Below, piece after piece: positions 16,137 through 26,027 of a stretch of DNA of 64,000 bases; positions within the stretch are counted from its first letter, which is position 1, and each line of letters begins with the position of its first letter. The DNA comes from Chitinimonas taiwanensis DSM 18899. GTDB lineage: Bacteria > Pseudomonadota > Gammaproteobacteria > Burkholderiales > Chitinimonadaceae. The notes beneath the pieces were generated by a model. That model saw only the letters and a list, made by a program, of their open reading frames with translations. It ran no database searches and had not been told where the DNA came from. Position numbers and translations under genes: made by a program. The stretch spans positions 62,001 to 126,000 of the forward strand of contig NZ_FPKR01000003.1 in assembly GCF_900119825.1 (NCBI RefSeq), read 5' to 3'.

Positions 16137-16826
16137 TCAGACAGGTTGCCAGTCTGGGTCCAACTGGCCGTCCACCACATTGATGCGCCGGTCGGCCAGC
16201 GCGGCAAAGCGTGGGTCGTGGGTGACGGCGAGCACCGACTTGCCCATCTCGCGGGTCAGGTCATGCAGGATCTGGCGCACATTGCTACTGGAAGCGGTGT
16301 CGAGATTGCCGGTTGGCTCGTCGGCCAGCAGCACCAGCGGGTCATTGGCCAGGGCGCGCGCAATCGCCACCCGCTGGCGCTGGCCGCCCGATAGCTGGCT
16401 GGGGTGTTTGTGTGCATGCTCGGCCACATCCAGCCGGGCCAGCAGCTCGGTGGCGCGGGCGCGGGCCTGGCTGTCGCCGAGTTTGCCCAGCCGCCGCATC
16501 GGCAGCAGCACATTGTCCAGCACGGTGAATTCGGCCAGCAGGAAGTGGAACTGGAACACGAAACCCAGCTTGGCCAGCCGCGCGCTGGTGAGCTGATCGT
16601 CGCTGAAGCCCTGCGTGTTCACGCCATCCAGTTCCACCGTGCCGCTGCTCGGCACATCGAGCAGGCCCAAGAGGTAAAGCAGGGATGACTTGCCCGAGCC
16701 CGAGGGCCCCATGATGCAGACGAATTCCCCCGCCTCGATGCTCAGGTCTATGCCCCGCACCAGGGTGGTGGGCACCTCGCCGGGCAGGATGCGGGTCAGC
16801 TGGCGCGCGCGTAACACGGTGCTCAT
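16137..16826 (-). CDS. ABC exporter ATP-binding protein (MacB/LolD type)
   Basis: A 229-residue ATPase with Walker A GPSGSGKSS (about residue 40), Q-loop, signature LSGGQRQRVAIARAL, Walker B LVLLADEPTG and a switch His in TVLAVTHD-like context (VLAVTHDPRF). It powers the FtsX-like permease whose gene overlaps its start by 4 bp. Together with the membrane-fusion protein at 18061 it forms a MacAB/DevBCA-like exporter. Confidence 0.9.
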   Translation of the reverse strand: MSTVLRARQLTRILPGEVPTTLVRGIDLSIEAGEFVCIMGPSGSGKSSLLYLLGLLDVPSSGTVELDGVNTQGFSDDQLTSARLAKLGFVFQFHFLLAEFTVLDNVLLPMRRLGKLGDSQARARATELLARLDVAEHAHKHPSQLSGGQRQRVAIARALANDPLVLLADEPTGNLDTASSSNVRQILHDLTREMGKSVLAVTHDPRFAALADRRINVVDGQLDPDWQPV

Positions 16827-18064
16827 GTCGCCCCGCGCAGAATATCGACCGGATGCAGGCGACCGGCCTTGCGCGCGGGCAGCCAGGCGGCCAGCAGGCA
16901 GGAGGCCAGCGCGAAGGCGGCGGCCATCAGGAATTGCTCGCTACCCCACCAGATAGGCAGGTTTACCGTCTCGGTGCCGCCGGGCGGGCGGATCTGGATG
17001 CTGGCCAGCAGCCGCATCAGCCCCAGGCCACACAGCAGCCCCAGCACACTGCCGATGGCACCGACGATCAGTCCCTCCAGCAGGAAGATGCGCTTGATGT
17101 CGGCGGCCAGAAAGCCCATCGATTTGAGAATGGCGATATCGCGGGTTTTTTCCATCACGATGGTCGAAATGGTGTTGTAGATGCCGAAGGAGGCCACCAC
17201 GAGGATGGCCGACACCACCGAGTACATGATCACATTGCGCACGAACAGCACATTGAGGATGTCCTCGGACGCTTCGGCCCAGCTGACCGATTTGTAACCT
17301 ATCTGTGCCTCGATGCGGCTGGCCACGGCCCGCGCGCTATTGGCATCGTCCAGCTTGAGGATGAAGCGGTTCACGCGGTCGGGACGGTCGAGCAGCAGTT
17401 GGGCGCGCTTGAGCAGCACATAGGTCTGGCTCTCGTCGTAACTGGCATTGCCGCTGCGGAAGATGCCGACCACGGTCAGCGTGCGGTTGGCGCCGCCAGC
17501 CGCGATCACGCTCAGGGTGCTACCCAGGCGCAGCTTGAACTTGTCGGCCAGACCGGCACCGATGATCACGCCATTGCTATTGGCCGACAGCTGGTCCAGC
17601 GTGCCGGCGATCAGCTTGTCCTCGATGGTGCTCACCCCGCGCATCTGCGCCGGAATGATGCCGGACAGGCTGACGCCCTGCTGCTGGCCGGCGAACACCA
17701 GCACGGCTGAGCCGGTCAGCACCGGCGCCACGCGCAGGCCGGGTAGGGCGGCAATCAGCGCCTGCTTGGCACGCCAGCCGCGTATGCCGCGGGTTTCCGT
17801 CTGCGGCTTCAGGCCACGGATCTCGGCCAGCGCCTGCGGCCATTGTTGGTTTACCGGCTGCAGGCGCGCGCTGCGGTATTCGTCCGATACGGTGATGTGG
17901 GGGCTGTTGTCGATCAGCCGGACGATGAAGTCCTTTTCCGAGCCGCGCATCAGCGCCGACACCGCCAGGAAGAAAGCCACGCCGAGCACGACGCCGATCA
18001 GCGAGACCGCGGTCTGGCGCTTGCGGCTGGTCAGATGGGTGAAGGCAATGCCGAGCGCAATCAT
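16823..18064 (-). CDS. ABC exporter permease, MacB/FtsX family
   Basis: A 413-residue permease with one N-terminal helix (about 20-40), a large periplasmic domain (about 45-270), and three C-terminal helices (about 280-400), the MacB/DevC arrangement. It ends WLPARKAGRLHPVDILRG, the usual FtsX-family tail. It overlaps both neighbours by 4 bp. The substrate is unknown; devices of this type export peptides, glycolipids or small toxic compounds. Confidence 0.86.
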   Translation of the reverse strand: MIALGIAFTHLTSRKRQTAVSLIGVVLGVAFFLAVSALMRGSEKDFIVRLIDNSPHITVSDEYRSARLQPVNQQWPQALAEIRGLKPQTETRGIRGWRAKQALIAALPGLRVAPVLTGSAVLVFAGQQQGVSLSGIIPAQMRGVSTIEDKLIAGTLDQLSANSNGVIIGAGLADKFKLRLGSTLSVIAAGGANRTLTVVGIFRSGNASYDESQTYVLLKRAQLLLDRPDRVNRFILKLDDANSARAVASRIEAQIGYKSVSWAEASEDILNVLFVRNVIMYSVVSAILVVASFGIYNTISTIVMEKTRDIAILKSMGFLAADIKRIFLLEGLIVGAIGSVLGLLCGLGLMRLLASIQIRPPGGTETVNLPIWWGSEQFLMAAAFALASCLLAAWLPARKAGRLHPVDILRGAT

Positions 18065-19062
18065 GGTGCGCGCACCGCCCGCACGCGCTGGCCCACCGCC
18101 AGGGTGTCGCTTGGGCTGGCCACAATCGCGTCGCCAGTCGCCACGCCGCTGCGGATTTCAATCTGCTCGGCGCTGGCGGCCCCGGTCAGTACCTTTACCC
18201 GTTCGAGCCGGCCCGCGCGCACGCGCCATACCTGCTGGTCCTGCACGGCGCTGCGCGGCAGCAGCAGCGCATCGGGCCGGCGCGCCAGCACGATGTTCGC
18301 ATCCACCGTCATGCCCACCCTGAAGCGCGCGGGCTCGGCAATCTTCATGCGTACGCGATAACTGCGGCTGACCGGATCGCCCTTGGGGGTGATTTCGCTG
18401 ACTTCACCCTGCAGCACCGCCTCGCCCAAGGCATCGGCATGCAGCAGCACCGCCTGGCCCGGCTGCACGCGGCCAATGTCCTCCTCGTCCACCTCGGCCA
18501 CCACGCGCAGGGGGGCGCAGCAGGCCAGGTAGAGCAGCGGCTGGCCCATATTGACGAACTGGCCGACCTCCACATCGCGCTTCAGGATCAGGCCATCGGC
18601 CGGGGCGCTCAAATGCAGGAAGCGGCGCTGGCTCTGGCTGCGCGCCAGGGCGGCTTTCGCAGCCCGGTATTCGGTGTGGTTGCGGTCCAGCTCGGCTTGG
18701 GACACGAAGCCCTGAGCGCGCAGGCCCTGGGCGCGCTCCCACTGACGGCGCGCCAGTTCGCTGCGCGCGGCCAGCTCGGCCTCGCCGCTGGCCAGGTCGT
18801 CATCCTGCAGGCGCAGCAGCAGCTGCCCGCGCCGGACGGTATCGCCCTCGTGCACCAGCACCGCGGCCACATAGCCGGCGCTGCGCGGTGCGATGGGCAA
18901 TTGCACGCCGGGCTCGATCTGGCCGCTGGCATACACGGCTTCCACTGCTTCGCCGCGCTGCGGCGAGATCACCACCAGCCGCGCAGGCTGCATGAACCAG
19001 ACCAAGAGGCCCGCCAGCGCCGCAATCACACCCAGCAGCCACAGCACGGTAGCGCGTTTCAC
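18061..19062 (-). CDS. periplasmic membrane-fusion (HlyD/MacA-type) protein of the ABC exporter
   Basis: About 333 residues from the GTG at 19062, chosen because AAGGA lies 7 bases upstream and the protein then begins directly with a membrane anchor (about residues 4-22). Then come a lipoyl-like half (GYVAAVLVHEGDTVRRGQ), a helical hairpin (about 90-145), the second lipoyl half (APADGLILKRDVEVGQFV), and a beta barrel. It bridges the inner-membrane permease to an outer-membrane channel not encoded here. First gene of the three-gene operon, divergent from narK1. Confidence 0.86.
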   Translation of the reverse strand: MKRATVLWLLGVIAALAGLLVWFMQPARLVVISPQRGEAVEAVYASGQIEPGVQLPIAPRSAGYVAAVLVHEGDTVRRGQLLLRLQDDDLASGEAELAARSELARRQWERAQGLRAQGFVSQAELDRNHTEYRAAKAALARSQSQRRFLHLSAPADGLILKRDVEVGQFVNMGQPLLYLACCAPLRVVAEVDEEDIGRVQPGQAVLLHADALGEAVLQGEVSEITPKGDPVSRSYRVRMKIAEPARFRVGMTVDANIVLARRPDALLLPRSAVQDQQVWRVRAGRLERVKVLTGAASAEQIEIRSGVATGDAIVASPSDTLAVGQRVRAVRAP

Positions 19063-19210
19063 CTTGTTGTCCTTGAGGTATCGGTTTGGATACGAACAGA
19101 TTGCCATTGCCATGGTAGCGCAGGCATCTGGCGCCGCCGCGCCTGGTGTGCGGCCGGGGTGGTCTGGCGGCGCCACGCTCGTCCGGGGAACTAGGGCCAT
19201 AGGCAGCTCG

Positions 19211-19221
19211 AACTAGTCCGA
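19211..19221 (+). promoter_or_regulatory. AACTAGTCCGA element upstream of narK1
   Basis: The same 11-mer occurs at 34666-34676 before moaA, and its CTAGTCC core before narG and the Crp/Fnr gene. It is about 100 bases upstream of the narK1 start. It is not the E. coli NarL heptamer (TACYYMT); binding partner unknown. Confidence 0.4.
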
Positions 19222-19319
19222 TTGCGTGCGGCCGGCTCGCCTTGTGGCGAATGGTGGACGCTGGGGGGCAGCCCTAAGCTCTGCGTCACAAACCCCTGAA
19301 AGATCGTGAGCCCCCCATC

Positions 19320-20594
19320 ATGACGACCGTACCCGATAAGGCCCCACCCGGCGCCACCTCGGTGCTGATCTCCAGTACCTTTGCCTTCACCATCTGTTTT
19401 GCCGTCTGGATGATGTTTGCGGTGCTGGGCATTCCCATCAAGGCCCAGCTCAATCTGAGCGAAACCCAGTTTGGCCTGTTGGCCGCCATGCCGGTGCTGA
19501 CCGGTTCGCTGGTGCGCGTGCCGCTCGGTATCTGGACCGACCGTTTCGGCGGCCGCATCGTGCTCTTCCTGCTGATGCTGTCCACGGTGGTGCCGATCTG
19601 GCTGATGAGCTATGCGACCGAGTACTGGCACTTCCTGGTGCTGGCACTGTTCGTCGGCCTTGCCGGCGGCTCGTTCTCGGTGGGCACGCCCTATGTGGCG
19701 CGCTGGTTTCCCAAGAGCCGCCAGGGCTTTGCCATGGGCGTGTTCGGCGCCGGCAACTCCGGCTCGGCCCTGACCAAGTTCGTCGCCCCGGCACTGATCG
19801 CCGCAGCCGGCGGCAGTTGGATGATCGTGCCCAAGGTGTATGCGGTGGCCATGCTGGTGACCGCGCTGCTGTTCTGGTTCGGCTCGGCCAGCAAGCCCGA
19901 ACACCTGGTCAAGTCCACCGCCAGCTTCGGCGCCCAGCTGAAGATGCTGCGCGACCCGCGCGTATGGCGCTACTGCCAGTACTACTCGGTGGTGTTCGGC
20001 GGCTATGTGGGCCTCGCGCTGTGGATGACCAAGTACTACATCGGCGAATACGGCTTCGATATGAAACTGGCCGCCCTGTTGGCTGCCTGCTTCTCGCTGC
20101 CCGGTGGTGTGCTGCGCGCGATTGGCGGCTGGATCTCGGACAAGTACGGCGCCTACCAGACCACCTGGTGGGTGATGTGGGTGTGCTGGGTGGCCTTCTT
20201 CCTGCTCAGCTATCCGCAAACCCAGTTCACCATCCTGACCGTGAGCGGCCCGCAGACCTTCCATATCGGCCTGAATGCCACGCTGTTCACCATCCTGCTG
20301 TTCGTGGTCGGCATCGCCATGGCGGTGGGCAAGGCCTCGGTATTCAAGTTCATCTCGGATGAGTTCCCGCAAAACATCGGCGCCGTGTCCGGCATCGTTG
20401 GCCTGGCTGGCGGCCTGGGCGGCTTCATCCTGCCCATCCTGTTTGGCCTGCTGCTCGACCTGACCGGCGTGCGTTCGAGCGCCTTCATGCTGCTGTACGG
20501 CACGGTGTGCGTGAGCCTGGTCTGGATGCACTTCAGCTTCCGCCCCGAGAGCGTGGCCCAGGGCCAGCGCGCGCTGGCTGGCAAGCCCGCCTGA
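19320..20594 (+). CDS. narK1: NarK1-type nitrate/nitrite transporter (MFS)
   Basis: A 424-residue, 12-helix major-facilitator protein. The nitrate signature is at about residues 142-155 (FGAGNSGSALTKF), with the second copy near GIVGLAGGLGGF in the C-terminal half. Typical MFS loop GIWTDRFGGR. NarK1-like members are mostly nitrate/H+ symporters, NarK2-like ones nitrate/nitrite antiporters; both genes occur here in tandem as in many denitrifiers. First gene after the divergent promoter region; 36 bp separates it from narK2. Confidence 0.92.
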   Translation: MTTVPDKAPPGATSVLISSTFAFTICFAVWMMFAVLGIPIKAQLNLSETQFGLLAAMPVLTGSLVRVPLGIWTDRFGGRIVLFLLMLSTVVPIWLMSYATEYWHFLVLALFVGLAGGSFSVGTPYVARWFPKSRQGFAMGVFGAGNSGSALTKFVAPALIAAAGGSWMIVPKVYAVAMLVTALLFWFGSASKPEHLVKSTASFGAQLKMLRDPRVWRYCQYYSVVFGGYVGLALWMTKYYIGEYGFDMKLAALLAACFSLPGGVLRAIGGWISDKYGAYQTTWWVMWVCWVAFFLLSYPQTQFTILTVSGPQTFHIGLNATLFTILLFVVGIAMAVGKASVFKFISDEFPQNIGAVSGIVGLAGGLGGFILPILFGLLLDLTGVRSSAFMLLYGTVCVSLVWMHFSFRPESVAQGQRALAGKPA

Positions 20595-20630
20595 TTCCGA
20601 CTTCCCTATCTGCTTACCAGGATCTTCATC

Positions 20631-22016
20631 ATGTCCAGTCATGTGCTTAAACGCTGGGAGCCGGAAAACCCCGGCTTCTGGCAGCAAACCGGCGCCGCCA
20701 TCGCCAATCGCAATCTGTGGATTTCCATCCCCGCCCTGATGCTGGCCTTCAGCGTGTGGATGCTGTGGAGCGTGGTGGTGGTCAACCTCGACAAGGCCGG
20801 CTTTCAGCTTTCGAAGAACCAGATGTTCTGGCTGACTGCGCTGCCCGCGCTGTCGGGCGCCACCCTACGCATCTTCTACAGCTTCCTGGTACCCATCTTC
20901 GGCGGGCGGCGCTGGACAGCGATTTCCACCGCCAGCTTGCTGATCCCGGCCATCGGCATGGGCTTTGCACTGCGCGACCCAAGTACCAGCTTTCCCACCC
21001 TGTTGATCCTGGCGCTGTTATGCGGCCTGGGCGGCGGCAACTTCAGCTCCAGCATGGCCAATATCAGCTTCTTCTTCCCCAAGGCGAAGAAGGGCCTGGC
21101 CACCGGTCTGAATGCCGGTATCGGTAATCTCGGTGTCTCCCTGGTGCAGTTCGTGGTGCCGGTGGTGATCTCCAGTGCCGTGCTGGGCACGCTGGGCGGC
21201 GACGGCCATAGCTATGTGAAGGACGGCGTGGAAAAGAGCATCTGGCTGCAGAATGCCGGCTTCGTGTGGGTGCCCTTCATCATCATCGCCAGCCTGGCTG
21301 CCTGGTTTGGCATGCACGATATTGCCGACGCCAAGGCCTCGTTCGCCGATCAGGCAGTCATTTTCAAGCGCAAGCACAACTGGCTGATGTGCTGGCTGTA
21401 TATCGGCACCTTCGGCTCCTTCATTGGCTTCTCGGCCGGCCTCGCCATGCTGACCAAGTCGCAGTTCCCCGGCATCAACCCGACTGCCTATGCCTTCCTC
21501 GGCCCCTTGGTCGGTGCGCTGGCGCGGCCGCTGGGCGGCTGGGTGTCGGACAAGCTCGGCGGTGCCCGCGTCACGCTGTGGACGTTCGCGGCCATGATTG
21601 CGGCGGTGTTCGGCGTGCTGCACTACCTGCCGCAGAACGGTGTCGGCGGGGATTTCTACGGCTTCCTGGCCATGTTCATCGTGTTGTTCGCGCTGACTGG
21701 TATCGGTAACGGCTCCACCTTCCGCATGATCCCGGTCATCTTCCTGACCGAACGTCAGCGCGCCGCCGCCGGCAAGGGCGAAAAGGCCGAGAAGCAGGCC
21801 GTGCTGGATGCCAGCAAGGAAGCGGCCGCCGTGCTCGGTTTCTCCGGTGCCATCGGCGCCTATGGCGGCTTCTTCATCCCGAAGAGCTTCGGCACCTCGC
21901 TCGACCTGACCGGTGGGGTGGATGCGGCGCTGATCTGCTTTATCGGCTTCTACCTGAGTTGCATGGCGATCACCTGGTGGTGGTACGCACGCCGTAATGC
22001 GCCGATGCCGTGCTGA
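20631..22016 (+). CDS. narK2: NarK2-type nitrate/nitrite antiporter (MFS)
   Basis: A 461-residue MFS transporter of the nitrate/nitrite porter family. Signature stretches: CGLGGGNFSSSMANISFFFP, GLATGLNAGIGNLGVSLVQF and the late FSGAIGAYGGFFIPKSFG. It has the longer central loop and C-terminal half typical of NarK2. It probably exports nitrite made by NarGHI in exchange for nitrate. A strong terminator follows directly, separating the transporters from narG. Confidence 0.92.
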   Translation: MSSHVLKRWEPENPGFWQQTGAAIANRNLWISIPALMLAFSVWMLWSVVVVNLDKAGFQLSKNQMFWLTALPALSGATLRIFYSFLVPIFGGRRWTAISTASLLIPAIGMGFALRDPSTSFPTLLILALLCGLGGGNFSSSMANISFFFPKAKKGLATGLNAGIGNLGVSLVQFVVPVVISSAVLGTLGGDGHSYVKDGVEKSIWLQNAGFVWVPFIIIASLAAWFGMHDIADAKASFADQAVIFKRKHNWLMCWLYIGTFGSFIGFSAGLAMLTKSQFPGINPTAYAFLGPLVGALARPLGGWVSDKLGGARVTLWTFAAMIAAVFGVLHYLPQNGVGGDFYGFLAMFIVLFALTGIGNGSTFRMIPVIFLTERQRAAAGKGEKAEKQAVLDASKEAAAVLGFSGAIGAYGGFFIPKSFGTSLDLTGGVDAALICFIGFYLSCMAITWWWYARRNAPMPC

Positions 22017-22034
22017 GTGTCAGTCCAGTAAGCC

Positions 22035-22064
22035 AAAACGCCCGGTGCATGCCGGGCGTTTTGT
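22035..22064 (+). terminator. rho-independent terminator after narK2
   Basis: AAAACGCCCGG, a 6-base loop, then CCGGGCGTTTT followed by GTTTT: a perfect 11-bp stem with flanking A and T tracts, 19 bases after the narK2 stop. The A tract on the left means it could work in both directions. Confidence 0.9.
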
Positions 22065-22143
22065 TTTGCCGCGACCGATGTTGGGCTTCGCTGCGCTGAA
22101 GCCAAGCTAGAGGTGCGCGAGGCTTGGGTCGTCGAGCGCCGAT

Positions 22144-22173
22144 CTAGTCCTTTCGACCTAGCTGACCTAGTCC
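22144..22173 (+). promoter_or_regulatory. two CTAGTCC elements in the narG upstream region
   Basis: CTAGTCC at 22144-22150 and 22167-22173, with a third CTAG between them (GACCTAGCTGACCTAG is a direct repeat). CTAG is usually rare in proteobacterial DNA, so three in 30 bases is notable. The region is 120-150 bases upstream of narG. The rest of the 276-bp gap holds the terminator and a 13-bp palindrome (22230-22242, ACAGTGGCACTGT). Confidence 0.4.
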
Positions 22174-22292
22174 CACTGCCTTGGCGCTCTTCCTCCTCCG
22201 GTGAATGGGCCGCTGCCACGCAAAAACCTACAGTGGCACTGTCCCAATCGCAGCCTCGGTCGCCCCTCGGGTGGCCGCATCGGAGAACAACA

Positions 22293-25200
22293 ATGAGTCA
22301 CTTTCTGGATCGACTGAAGTTCATGTCGCGCGTGAAGTCCACCTTTGCGGATGGCCACGGCGCGGTGGTGGACGAAGACCGCAAGTGGGAAGACGCTTAC
22401 CGCTCGCGCTGGCAGCACGACAAGATCGTCCGTTCCACCCATGGCGTGAACTGCACCGGCTCGTGTAGCTGGAAGGTGTATGTGAAGAACGGTCTGATCA
22501 CCTGGGAAACCCAGCAGACCGATTACCCACGCACCCGGCCCGACCTGCCCAATCATGAACCGCGCGGCTGCCCGCGTGGCGCCTCGTATAGCTGGTATGT
22601 GTACTCGGCCCAGCGCGTGAAATACCCAATGATCCGCGGCCGCCTGATCGAGATGTGGCGCGAGGCGCGCAAGACCATGGACCCGATTGCGGCCTGGGAA
22701 TCCATCAGCCAGAACCCCGAGAAGGCCAAGCGCTACAAGAGCGTGCGTGGCCAGGGCGGCTTTGTGCGCGCCGACTGGGATACCGCGACCGAAATCATTG
22801 CCGCGGCCAATGCGCTGACCATCAAGAAATACGGCCCGGACCGCGTGGTCGGCTTCTCGCCGATTCCAGCCATGTCCATGGTGTCCTATGCCGCGGGCGC
22901 GCGTTATCTGAGCCTGTTGGGCGGCGCTTGCCTGAGCTTTTATGACTGGTACTGCGACCTGCCGCCGGCCAGCCCGCAGATCTGGGGTGAGCAGACCGAC
23001 GTGCCCGAATCGGCCGACTGGTACAACGCGACCTACCTGATGGTATGGGGTTCGAACGTGCCGATGACCCGTACGCCGGACGCCCACTTCTATACCGAGG
23101 TGCGCTACAAGGGCACCAAGACGGTGGCGGTGTCGAGCGACTTTGGCGAAATGGTCAAGTTTGGCGATATCTGGCTGGCGCCCAAGCAGGGTACCGATGC
23201 CGCGCTGGCGATGGCCATGGGCCATGTGGTGCTGAAGGAATTCCACCATGGCGCTAAGTCCGAGTACTTCAGCCGCTACGCCAAGCAATACACCGATATG
23301 CCAATGCTGGTGCTGCTCAAGGAGCGCAACGGCTGCCTGGTGCCCGACCACTTCCTGCGCGCCGCCCATCTGGCCGGCAACCACGGCGAGGCCAACAACC
23401 CCGAGTGGAAGACGCTGGAAATCGACGCCAAGACCGGCGACCTGGTGGTGCCGAATGGCGCGATCGGTTTCCGCTGGGGCGAAGGCAAGGTCAATGACGG
23501 CGAGAAGGTCGGGCGCTGGAACCTGGAGCAGAAGGACGGCGGCAGCGGCCGCGAGGTCGACCCGCTCCTGAGCCTGATCGACAGCCGCGATGAGGTGGCC
23601 GGCGTGGGCTTCCCCTATTTCGGTGGCGAGCACGACGAGCTGCTGGTACGCAATGTGCCGGTCAAGCGCATCACCCTGGCCGACGGCAGCAGCGCGCTGG
23701 TGGCCACCGTGTACGACCTGCAGATGGCCAACTACGGCATAGACCGTGGCCTGGGCGGCAGCAATGTGGCTGCCAATTATGAAGACGACGTGCCCTATAC
23801 CCCGGCATGGCAGGAAAAGCACACCAGCGTGAAGCCCGAGCTGGTGATCCAGGTGGCGCGCGAATTCGCCCAGAATGCGCATGACACTCAGGGTAAGAGC
23901 ATGGTCATCGTCGGTGCCGCGCTCAACCACTGGTACCACATGGATATGACCTACCGCGGCATCATCAACCTCTTGATGATGTGCGGCTGTGTGGGCCAGA
24001 GCGGTGGCGGCTGGGCCCACTATGTGGGCCAGGAAAAGCTGCGTCCACAGTTCGGCTGGGCACCGCTGGCCTTCGCGAGCGACTGGCAGCGCCCGCCGCG
24101 TCAGATGAATGGCACCAGCTTCTTCTATGCGCACACCAGCCAGTGGCGGCATGAAAAGCTGCATGTGGACGAGATCCTCGCCCCGACCGCCGACCGCGCC
24201 AAATATGGCCGGATGAGCATGATCGACCTGAACGCCAAGTCCGAGCGCATGGGCTGGCTGCCGTCCTGCCCGCAGCTGCAGACCAACCCGCTCGATGTGG
24301 TGGCCGCCGCCGAAGCCGCCGGCCAGGACCCGGTCGCCTTTGCCGCCAGCCAGCTCAAGTCCGGCAATCTGCATATGAGCTGTGATGACCCGGACAACCC
24401 GGCCAACTTCCCGCGCAATATGTTCGTCTGGCGCTCGAACATCCTCGGTTCCAGCGGCAAGGGGCACGAGTACTTCCTCAAGTATCTGCTCGGCACCCAG
24501 AACGCGCTGTTCGGCGATGAAGCCGATGCGATCAAGCCTTCGGAAGTGAAGTTCCGCGACGCCGCGGCCGAGGGCAAGCTCGACCTGTTGACCGTGCTCG
24601 ACTTCCGCATGAGCACCACCTGCTTGTACGGCGATATCGTGCTGCCCACCGCCACCTGGTACGAGAAGGACGACCTCAATACCTCGGACATGCACCCCTT
24701 CATTCACCCGCTGAGTGAGGCTGTGCAACCCTTATGGGAAAGCAAGACCGACTGGGAAATCTACAAGCTGCTGGCGAAGAAGTTCAGCGAGATCGGCGGG
24801 CCGTATCTGGGTACGCGCAAGGACATCGTGCTGACCCCGCTCATGCACGACACCCCGGGCGAACTCGGTCAGCCGCTGGAGCCGAAGGACTGGAAGCATG
24901 GCGAATGCGAGCTGATCCCCGGCAAGACCGCGCCGAATATGACCGTGGTCGAACGTAATTACCATGACATCTACAAGAAGTTCACCTCGATCGGCCCGCT
25001 GCTCGACAAGCTCGGCAACGGCGGCAAGGGCATCAACTGGGATACCCAGCACGAGGTGCATGAGATCGCCGATCTGACCAAGACCGTTACCGAGGAAGGC
25101 GTGAGCAAGGGCCGTCCGCGTCTGGATAGCGCGATTGATGCGGCCGAGATGATTCTGACCTTTGCGCCGGAAACCAATGGCCATGTCTCGGTCAAGGCCT

Positions 25201-26027
25201 GGGACGCGCTGTCCAAGATCACCGGCCGCGATCACACCCATCTGGCCATCGGCCGCGAGCACGACAAGATCCGCTTCCGCGATGTGCAGGCGCAGCCGCG
25301 CAAGATCATCTCGGCCCCGACCTGGTCGGGCCTGGAAAGCGAAGAGGTCAGCTACAACGCCGGCTACACCAATGTGCACGAGCTGATTCCCTGGCGCACG
25401 CTGACCGGCCGCCAGCAGTTCTATCAGGATCACCGCTGGATGCTGGACTTTGGCGAAGGCTCCTGCGTGTACAAGCCGGCCATCGACACCAAGACCGTGA
25501 AGCCCATGCTGGGTCGCAAGCCGAATGGCGAGCACGAGCTGGTGCTGAACTGGATCACCCCGCACCAGAAGTGGGGCATCCACTCTACCTACTCGGACAA
25601 CCTGCGCATGCTGACCCTGAGCCGTGGTGGCCCGCATGTGTGGATTTCGGAAGCCGAGGCCAAGCAGGCAGGCATCGTCGACAACGACTGGGTGGAAGTC
25701 TTCAACGTGAACGGCACGCTGACCGCCCGGGTGGTGGTGAGCCAGCGCGTACCGCAGGGCATGTGCCTGATGTACCACGCCCAGGAAAAGATCGTGAACG
25801 TGCCGGGTGCGGAAACCAGCGGCAAGCGCGGCGGCATTCATAACTCGGTGACCCGTACCGTGCTCAAGCCCACCCACATGATCGGTGGCTATGCGCAGCA
25901 AGCGTATGGCTTCAACTACTACGGCACCGTGGGCAGCAACCGCGATGAATTCGTGGTGCTGCGCAAGATGAAGAAGGTGGACTGGCTGGAAGGCCCCCGG
26001 GTTGAGGAAGAAGGAGTCGCCAAATGA
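22293..26027 (+). CDS. narG: respiratory nitrate reductase alpha subunit
   Basis: 1244 residues, close to E. coli NarG (1247). The ATG at 22293 follows GGAGAACAACA and yields the usual MSHFLDRLKF start; a longer in-frame extension upstream is not NarG-like. The FS0 cluster ligands fall where expected: H50, C54, C58 and C93. The Mo-ligand Asp lies in YCDLPPASPQIWGEQTDVPE. Binds Mo-bisMGD and reduces nitrate to nitrite on the cytoplasmic side of the membrane. It overlaps narH by 4 bp. It depends on the moaA/mobAB genes at 34743-37464 for cofactor. Confidence 0.97.
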   Translation: MSHFLDRLKFMSRVKSTFADGHGAVVDEDRKWEDAYRSRWQHDKIVRSTHGVNCTGSCSWKVYVKNGLITWETQQTDYPRTRPDLPNHEPRGCPRGASYSWYVYSAQRVKYPMIRGRLIEMWREARKTMDPIAAWESISQNPEKAKRYKSVRGQGGFVRADWDTATEIIAAANALTIKKYGPDRVVGFSPIPAMSMVSYAAGARYLSLLGGACLSFYDWYCDLPPASPQIWGEQTDVPESADWYNATYLMVWGSNVPMTRTPDAHFYTEVRYKGTKTVAVSSDFGEMVKFGDIWLAPKQGTDAALAMAMGHVVLKEFHHGAKSEYFSRYAKQYTDMPMLVLLKERNGCLVPDHFLRAAHLAGNHGEANNPEWKTLEIDAKTGDLVVPNGAIGFRWGEGKVNDGEKVGRWNLEQKDGGSGREVDPLLSLIDSRDEVAGVGFPYFGGEHDELLVRNVPVKRITLADGSSALVATVYDLQMANYGIDRGLGGSNVAANYEDDVPYTPAWQEKHTSVKPELVIQVAREFAQNAHDTQGKSMVIVGAALNHWYHMDMTYRGIINLLMMCGCVGQSGGGWAHYVGQEKLRPQFGWAPLAFASDWQRPPRQMNGTSFFYAHTSQWRHEKLHVDEILAPTADRAKYGRMSMIDLNAKSERMGWLPSCPQLQTNPLDVVAAAEAAGQDPVAFAASQLKSGNLHMSCDDPDNPANFPRNMFVWRSNILGSSGKGHEYFLKYLLGTQNALFGDEADAIKPSEVKFRDAAAEGKLDLLTVLDFRMSTTCLYGDIVLPTATWYEKDDLNTSDMHPFIHPLSEAVQPLWESKTDWEIYKLLAKKFSEIGGPYLGTRKDIVLTPLMHDTPGELGQPLEPKDWKHGECELIPGKTAPNMTVVERNYHDIYKKFTSIGPLLDKLGNGGKGINWDTQHEVHEIADLTKTVTEEGVSKGRPRLDSAIDAAEMILTFAPETNGHVSVKAWDALSKITGRDHTHLAIGREHDKIRFRDVQAQPRKIISAPTWSGLESEEVSYNAGYTNVHELIPWRTLTGRQQFYQDHRWMLDFGEGSCVYKPAIDTKTVKPMLGRKPNGEHELVLNWITPHQKWGIHSTYSDNLRMLTLSRGGPHVWISEAEAKQAGIVDNDWVEVFNVNGTLTARVVVSQRVPQGMCLMYHAQEKIVNVPGAETSGKRGGIHNSVTRTVLKPTHMIGGYAQQAYGFNYYGTVGSNRDEFVVLRKMKKVDWLEGPRVEEEGVAK

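Noticed and set aside
22113-22292. 60-codon N-terminal extension of narG
   Set aside because: The extension is not NarG-like, and starting at 22293 puts H50, C54, C58 and C93 at the standard positions.
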